From an uncultured bacterium (lineage in GTDB: Bacteria; Bacillota; Clostridia; Christensenellales; Borkfalkiaceae): DNA of 7,814 nt. Both the position numbers and the translations under genes were made by a program. Where the stretch lies: NCBI GenBank assembly GCA_934871445.1, contig CAKXBD010000099.1, positions 1-7,814 on the forward strand, in the 5' to 3' direction. This document shows positions 5,529 through 7,814 of the stretch, piece by piece (position 1 is the stretch's first letter; each line of letters begins with the position of its first letter). Below the pieces are notes generated by a model. It saw only the letters and a program-made list of their open reading frames with translations, ran no database searches and was not told where the DNA came from.

Positions 5529-6221
5529 TTATTTTCTGCTGTTGCGATTTGTCCGCCTGCCATGTTTTTTCATATAGCGCTTTTCAAGTAAAAAGGCTTC
5601 TATCTCCGAAACCTCGGAATCGATCGACTTCATTTTTATAGCCATTTCCGCCGCAGCCTCCAAGGCCATAGCGTTTTCAGCAGCTTTTTCCACACACTCT
5701 CCCCAGGTGATCGCTCCATGACTTTTGACTAATACGCCGGGAATCTCGATATAATCCCGCTGATTGAACGTTTCTTCTATCAGTTTTCCGATATTCAGTT
5801 CATACGAATTTTTACATTCCTTTTCCGTCAATCCTCTCGTGCATGGAATTTCACCGCAAAATGCGTCCGCATGAATGACACCGTAAGGAGGTATCCCTTT
5901 CCCCGCCTGAGCCCAAACAGTCGCATTGAGGGAATGTATATGTACGATACCGCCAAGCTCTGGGAAGGTCCGATATAAATGCAAATGCGTGGGAGTATCT
6001 CCGGAAGGCTTTCCGCCCTCTGCAACTCTGCCGTCTATCATATCGACGACAACCATATCTTCCGCCTTCATTTCCTCGTAAGGTACTCCGCCGGGAGTAA
6101 TGACCATCAATCCCTTTTCTTGGTCTATCCCGCTCACATTTCCCCTCGTCAAGCCCACCAATCCGTATTTCACGAGCTTCATGGTCTCTTGAAACACACG
6201 CACCTTCAATTCCTCTAACAT
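5529..6221 (-). CDS. araD: AraD-family sugar-phosphate epimerase (L-ribulose-5-phosphate 4-epimerase-like), divergent pocket
   Basis: A 230-residue cytoplasmic class II aldolase/epimerase family protein, co-linear with L-ribulose-5-phosphate 4-epimerase, the step that yields D-xylulose 5-phosphate from arabinose. Visible are N28 in 'TRGNVSG', D75 in 'SGDTPTH', zinc ligands H94 and H96 ('VHIHS') and H168 ('KSHGAITWG'), the D119 acid/base candidate in 'HADAFCG', and E141. Compared with E. coli AraD recalled from memory, K42 is T, S44 is G, S75 is G74, H218 is R, and the C-terminal AYYGQ with Tyr229 is replaced by RRTNRNSRK. The metal site is kept but much of the substrate pocket is not, so a different sugar phosphate is possible. 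The start is firm: GGAGGTGAT stands just before ATAAA-ATG. It is transcribed alone from its own promoter and ends at a strong terminator. The arabinanase operon next door supports a pentose role. Confidence 0.78.
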   Translation of the reverse strand: MLEELKVRVFQETMKLVKYGLVGLTRGNVSGIDQEKGLMVITPGGVPYEEMKAEDMVVVDMIDGRVAEGGKPSGDTPTHLHLYRTFPELGGIVHIHSLNATVWAQAGKGIPPYGVIHADAFCGEIPCTRGLTEKECKNSYELNIGKLIEETFNQRDYIEIPGVLVKSHGAITWGECVEKAAENAMALEAAAEMAIKMKSIDSEVSEIEAFLLEKRYMKKHGRRTNRNSRK

Positions 6222-6346
6222 TTTATCACCTCCGCGGCTTTCTTTTTATTTTGCCGAAAACTTTTCCGACGCCCCCGAAAGCCTTTTTCCCTGTAAATAA
6301 ATCGGATATTTTCCGCGGGGTTTCCGCTTTATCCTAACTTATGAAT

Positions 6347-6376
6347 ATTATACCATAAAAGGCATAAAAAATTCAA
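6347..6376 (-). promoter_or_regulatory. Promoter of the araD-like gene
   Basis: On the minus strand -35 TTGAAT (6371-6376), an 18-bp spacer and a perfect -10 TATAAT (6347-6352) preceded by TGG, making it an extended -10. The leader to the start codon is about 120 nt. It contains CCGCGG strings both early (6313-6318) and just before the ribosome-binding site, which could pair, but no known riboswitch is recognised. Confidence 0.8.
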
Positions 6377-6413
6377 TCATCTTTGAGGTCGAAAACGCGA
6401 AAATTAAATTTTT

Positions 6414-6437
6414 TTTTGTTTGTTTAACCAAACAAAA
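6414..6437. repeat. Inverted repeat TTTTGTTTG / CAAACAAAA upstream of the araD-like promoter
   Basis: Perfect 9-bp arms (6414-6422 and 6429-6437) around TTTAAC, about 40 bp upstream of the -35 box and just beyond the terminator of the metalloregulator gene. It could be an operator or activator site, but low complexity (runs of T and A) weakens the call. Confidence 0.4.
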
Positions 6438-6443
6438 TTTTTG

Positions 6444-6476
6444 AAAAGACGGAGTCGATTTTCAACTCCGCCTTTT
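6444..6476 (-). terminator. Intrinsic terminator of the DtxR-family gene
   Basis: On the minus-strand RNA AAAAGGCGGAGU pairs with ACUCCGUCUUUU through 12 bp including one G-U pair, with a 9-nt loop. The G-U pair becomes an A-C mismatch on the other strand, so it is built for the minus direction. It lies 40 nt after the gene stop and ends in TCTTTTC. Confidence 0.8.
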
Positions 6477-6516
6477 ATTACAGTTTTTACGGAAAAGGTT
6501 AAAATAAGCATTATCC

Positions 6517-6888
6517 TCACTCGCTTTTCCCGACGTATTGTTTTATGAGTTCAAAAACATCCTCCGTAAGAACATGCTCGACACGACAAGCATTTTGTTC
6601 AGCCGATTGAGGCTCTGCCCCCAATTTTATAAAGAGCGCAGTAATGATGCGGTGGCGTTCATAAACGGCGGCGGCTTTTTGCTTTCCGCTTTCCGTTAGA
6701 GAAATTTCCCCGTTATTATTTATGGAAATATAACCTTTTCTAACGAGCTTATTGACCGCAGAAGAAACGCTTGACTTTGCGTATCCCAGCGCCTCCACAA
6801 TATCCACCGATCTCAAATTCGGCTTTGTACTTTTCAATCGAAGAATGGTTTCGAGATACATTTCCTCAGACTCATGATCTTTTACCAT
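6517..6888 (-). CDS. DtxR/MntR-family metal-dependent transcriptional repressor (short form)
   Basis: A 123-residue dimeric metal-sensing repressor. The winged helix covers about 8-70, with 'RSVDIVEALGYAKSSVSSAVNKLV' as the helix-turn-helix and 'GEISLTESGK' as the wing. The dimer and metal domain covers about 71-123. Ligands aligned with known members are M10 ('EEMYLET'), E13, H79 ('YERHR'), C101, E104 and H105 ('ACRVEH'). Met at 10 and Cys at 101 correspond to the DtxR/IdeR iron-type pair rather than the Asp/Glu pair of B. subtilis MntR. The length is like MntR; the C-terminal SH3-like domain of DtxR is missing. The start at 6888 has GGGAGG 9 nt upstream; a longer frame from 6954 would place basic, unrelated residues ahead of the fold and reads through the promoter. 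It stands alone with its own promoter and terminator. In clostridia such genes often accompany ferrous-iron transport genes, but none is visible here. Confidence 0.88.
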   Translation of the reverse strand: MVKDHESEEMYLETILRLKSTKPNLRSVDIVEALGYAKSSVSSAVNKLVRKGYISINNNGEISLTESGKQKAAAVYERHRIITALFIKLGAEPQSAEQNACRVEHVLTEDVFELIKQYVGKSE

Positions 6889-6919
6889 TTTCCTTCTCCT
6901 CCCTTTGGTTCTGAAATTT

Positions 6920-6948
6920 ATTATACACTTTTTTCCGAAGAAAGTAAA
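6920..6948 (-). promoter_or_regulatory. Promoter of the DtxR-family gene
   Basis: On the minus strand -35 TTTACT (6943-6948, four of six consensus bases), a 17-bp spacer and a perfect -10 TATAAT (6920-6925), giving a short leader of about 25 nt before the ATG at 6888. Confidence 0.7.
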
Positions 6949-6983
6949 GCTCATTGGTTATGTCCCTATAAATCTTTCAAAAT

Positions 6984-7012
6984 TTTTTATTAAACGCCTT
7001 TTATTTTGTCAA
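6984..7012 (-). promoter_or_regulatory. Possible second, upstream promoter of the DtxR-family gene
   Basis: A consensus -35 TTGACA (7007-7012) is followed after 17 bp by a weak -10, TAAAAA (6984-6989). The surrounding 6955-7084 stretch is very AT-rich and holds no gene that I can support, so chance matches are likely. Confidence 0.3.
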
Positions 7013-7084
7013 CATTTAATCAATTACTGCTTTTCATATAAAATAAAACATTTTTTTAATACTGTTTTTTTCCAAGATAGCGGA

Positions 7085-7114
7085 AAAGCCCTTCGGAAAA
7101 TTCCGAAGGGCTTT
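7085..7114 (-). terminator. Intrinsic terminator of the GH2-type gene
   Basis: Perfect 14-bp arms AAAGCCCTTCGGAA / TTCCGAAGGGCTTT around AA. On the minus strand the stem ends in CTTTTCC, 31 nt after the stop at 7146. The T-run is short, but the stem is strong and nothing else follows the gene. Confidence 0.8.
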
Positions 7115-7145
7115 ATTTGTAATACGAGCGAATTTCGGCAAATGA

Positions 7146-7814
7146 TTATAACACCTCCACAGTCGTTTGAGCTTTTCCAAACGGACTTGAAACAGAAATC
7201 CTGATTTTTTCTCCCGATGACGAAGGGCGAAGGATAGCCAAGGCTTCCCCGTAGTAGGTATCCGTTTCCTCTCTGAGATACCCGTCGGGATTATAGGGGC
7301 ATGCATGCCCCAAAGCCAATAGCTGTCCATTCTCCGCCGAGACTTTTACCCTTCCTCGGCACAGCGGCAACGTTTTCCCGTCTTCATTTGCATAGCGAAT
7401 GCGAATATAGGCGAGTTCATCCTTTCCTACCGACATTTTTTCGGGAGTAAGAAGAAGTCTTGGCGTACCCTTACCGCTAAATAATGATGTTCTACCGCGT
7501 TCTTTTCCCGATCGGTCGTAAGCGATTGCAGTCAATTCTCCCGGAAAATATTTTACCTTGAAGGAAACGAGACAATTTTTTTTCAGATTGACACGTTTCC
7601 GCCCTATCGTTTTTCCGTTCAATTTTAATTCTACAAACGGAGTTCGTGCATAGACTTCCACGCGAGTTTTCCTTCCTTCACAGCCATTCCAAGCCCAGCT
7701 TTCTCTTGCATTGGACATTTTCCAGGCAGAGGGAGAATGAGGCTTTCCGAAGTCGTCCACAGGCACTACCGCCATGCGGATAGTATCCAAGCCGAAGGCT
7801 ACGCGGGTATACAG
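7146..7814 (-). CDS. Glycoside hydrolase family 2 type (beta-galactosidase-like) protein, C-terminal part
   Basis: The last 222 residues of a larger protein whose catalytic part lies right of the window; the frame is open to the edge. The visible part resembles the C-terminal accessory domains of GH2 enzymes. A DUF4982-like region (about 30-95) has 'SWAWNGCEG' followed by 'RVEVYARTPFVELKLNGKTIG', the usual W-x-W...VEVY...V-x-L-x-LNGK-x-IG pattern. A closing Ig-like domain (about 115-222) has 'LLLTPEKMSVGKDELAYIRI', 'LLALGHACPYNPDGY' and 'YYGEALAILR', the G-x-A-(N/C)-P ... Y-x-G-x-ALA-x-LR pattern of GH2 tails. These domains support the barrel and do not show substrate; beta-galactosidase, beta-glucuronidase and related activities all fit. 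It has its own terminator and is not co-transcribed with the genes to its left. A side-chain-trimming role on arabinogalactan-type polymers would fit the neighbourhood but is conjecture. Confidence 0.75.
   Translation of the reverse strand: MYTRVAFGLDTIRMAVVPVDDFGKPHSPSAWKMSNARESWAWNGCEGRKTRVEVYARTPFVELKLNGKTIGRKRVNLKKNCLVSFKVKYFPGELTAIAYDRSGKERGRTSLFSGKGTPRLLLTPEKMSVGKDELAYIRIRYANEDGKTLPLCRGRVKVSAENGQLLALGHACPYNPDGYLREETDTYYGEALAILRPSSSGEKIRISVSSPFGKAQTTVEVL

Noticed and set aside
5529..5560. A frameshift hiding a normal AYYGQ end of the AraD-like protein.
   Set aside because: The other two frames after 'KKHG' were read and neither encodes Tyr-Tyr-Gly-Gln, so the divergent tail appears genuine.
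6391..6404. A catabolite-responsive (cre-like) site, GAAAACGCGAAAAT.
   Set aside because: Only one half fits the cre consensus and the symmetry is missing in the other half.

Overview
This window looks like a stretch of a Bacillota chromosome, probably a gut-type member of the Clostridia. Four things suggest this: strong GGAGG-type ribosome-binding sites, sigma-A promoters with TATAAT-like -10 boxes, lipoproteins with short Lys-rich signal peptides, and a DtxR-family regulator of the clostridial type. A finer placement (for example Christensenellales or a relative) is only a guess. All seven genes lie on the minus strand, so the window is best read from high to low coordinates. No RNA gene, CRISPR array or insertion sequence was seen.

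Right to left, the layout is as follows. (1) 7814-7146 is the C-terminal end of a glycoside hydrolase family 2 type enzyme, cut by the window edge and closed by a hairpin terminator. (2) 6888-6517 is a short DtxR/MntR-family metalloregulator with its own promoter and terminator. (3) 6221-5529 is an AraD-family (L-ribulose-5-phosphate 4-epimerase-like) gene with its own extended -10 promoter and a strong terminator. (4) 5075-4104 is a LacI-family repressor, driven by a near-consensus promoter and preceded by helically phased direct repeats. (5) 3708 to 1 is a run of three lipoprotein genes: a large non-catalytic protein made of Ig-like and carbohydrate-binding modules, a GH43 endo-arabinanase-like enzyme, and the start of an ABC-transporter sugar-binding protein that runs off the left edge.

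The most economical reading is an arabinan/arabinose-polysaccharide utilisation locus. The modular lipoprotein would hold the polymer at the cell surface, the GH43 lipoprotein would cut it, and the solute-binding lipoprotein would hand oligosaccharides to an ABC importer encoded to the left. The AraD-like enzyme would act on the sugar phosphate inside the cell. Two near-identical LacI-type operators with a central CG flank the lacI gene, one in its leader and one just after its stop codon ahead of the lipoprotein operon. This points to autoregulation plus local control of the operon.

Nothing here is a clearly new defence or mobile system. The most unusual points are the 676-residue catalytic-domain-free binding lipoprotein, an AraD-like enzyme that has lost several residues of the classical substrate pocket together with the C-terminal catalytic Tyr, overlapping perfect palindromes between lacI and the operon, and an 11-bp-period TGAAAR repeat against the lacI promoter.
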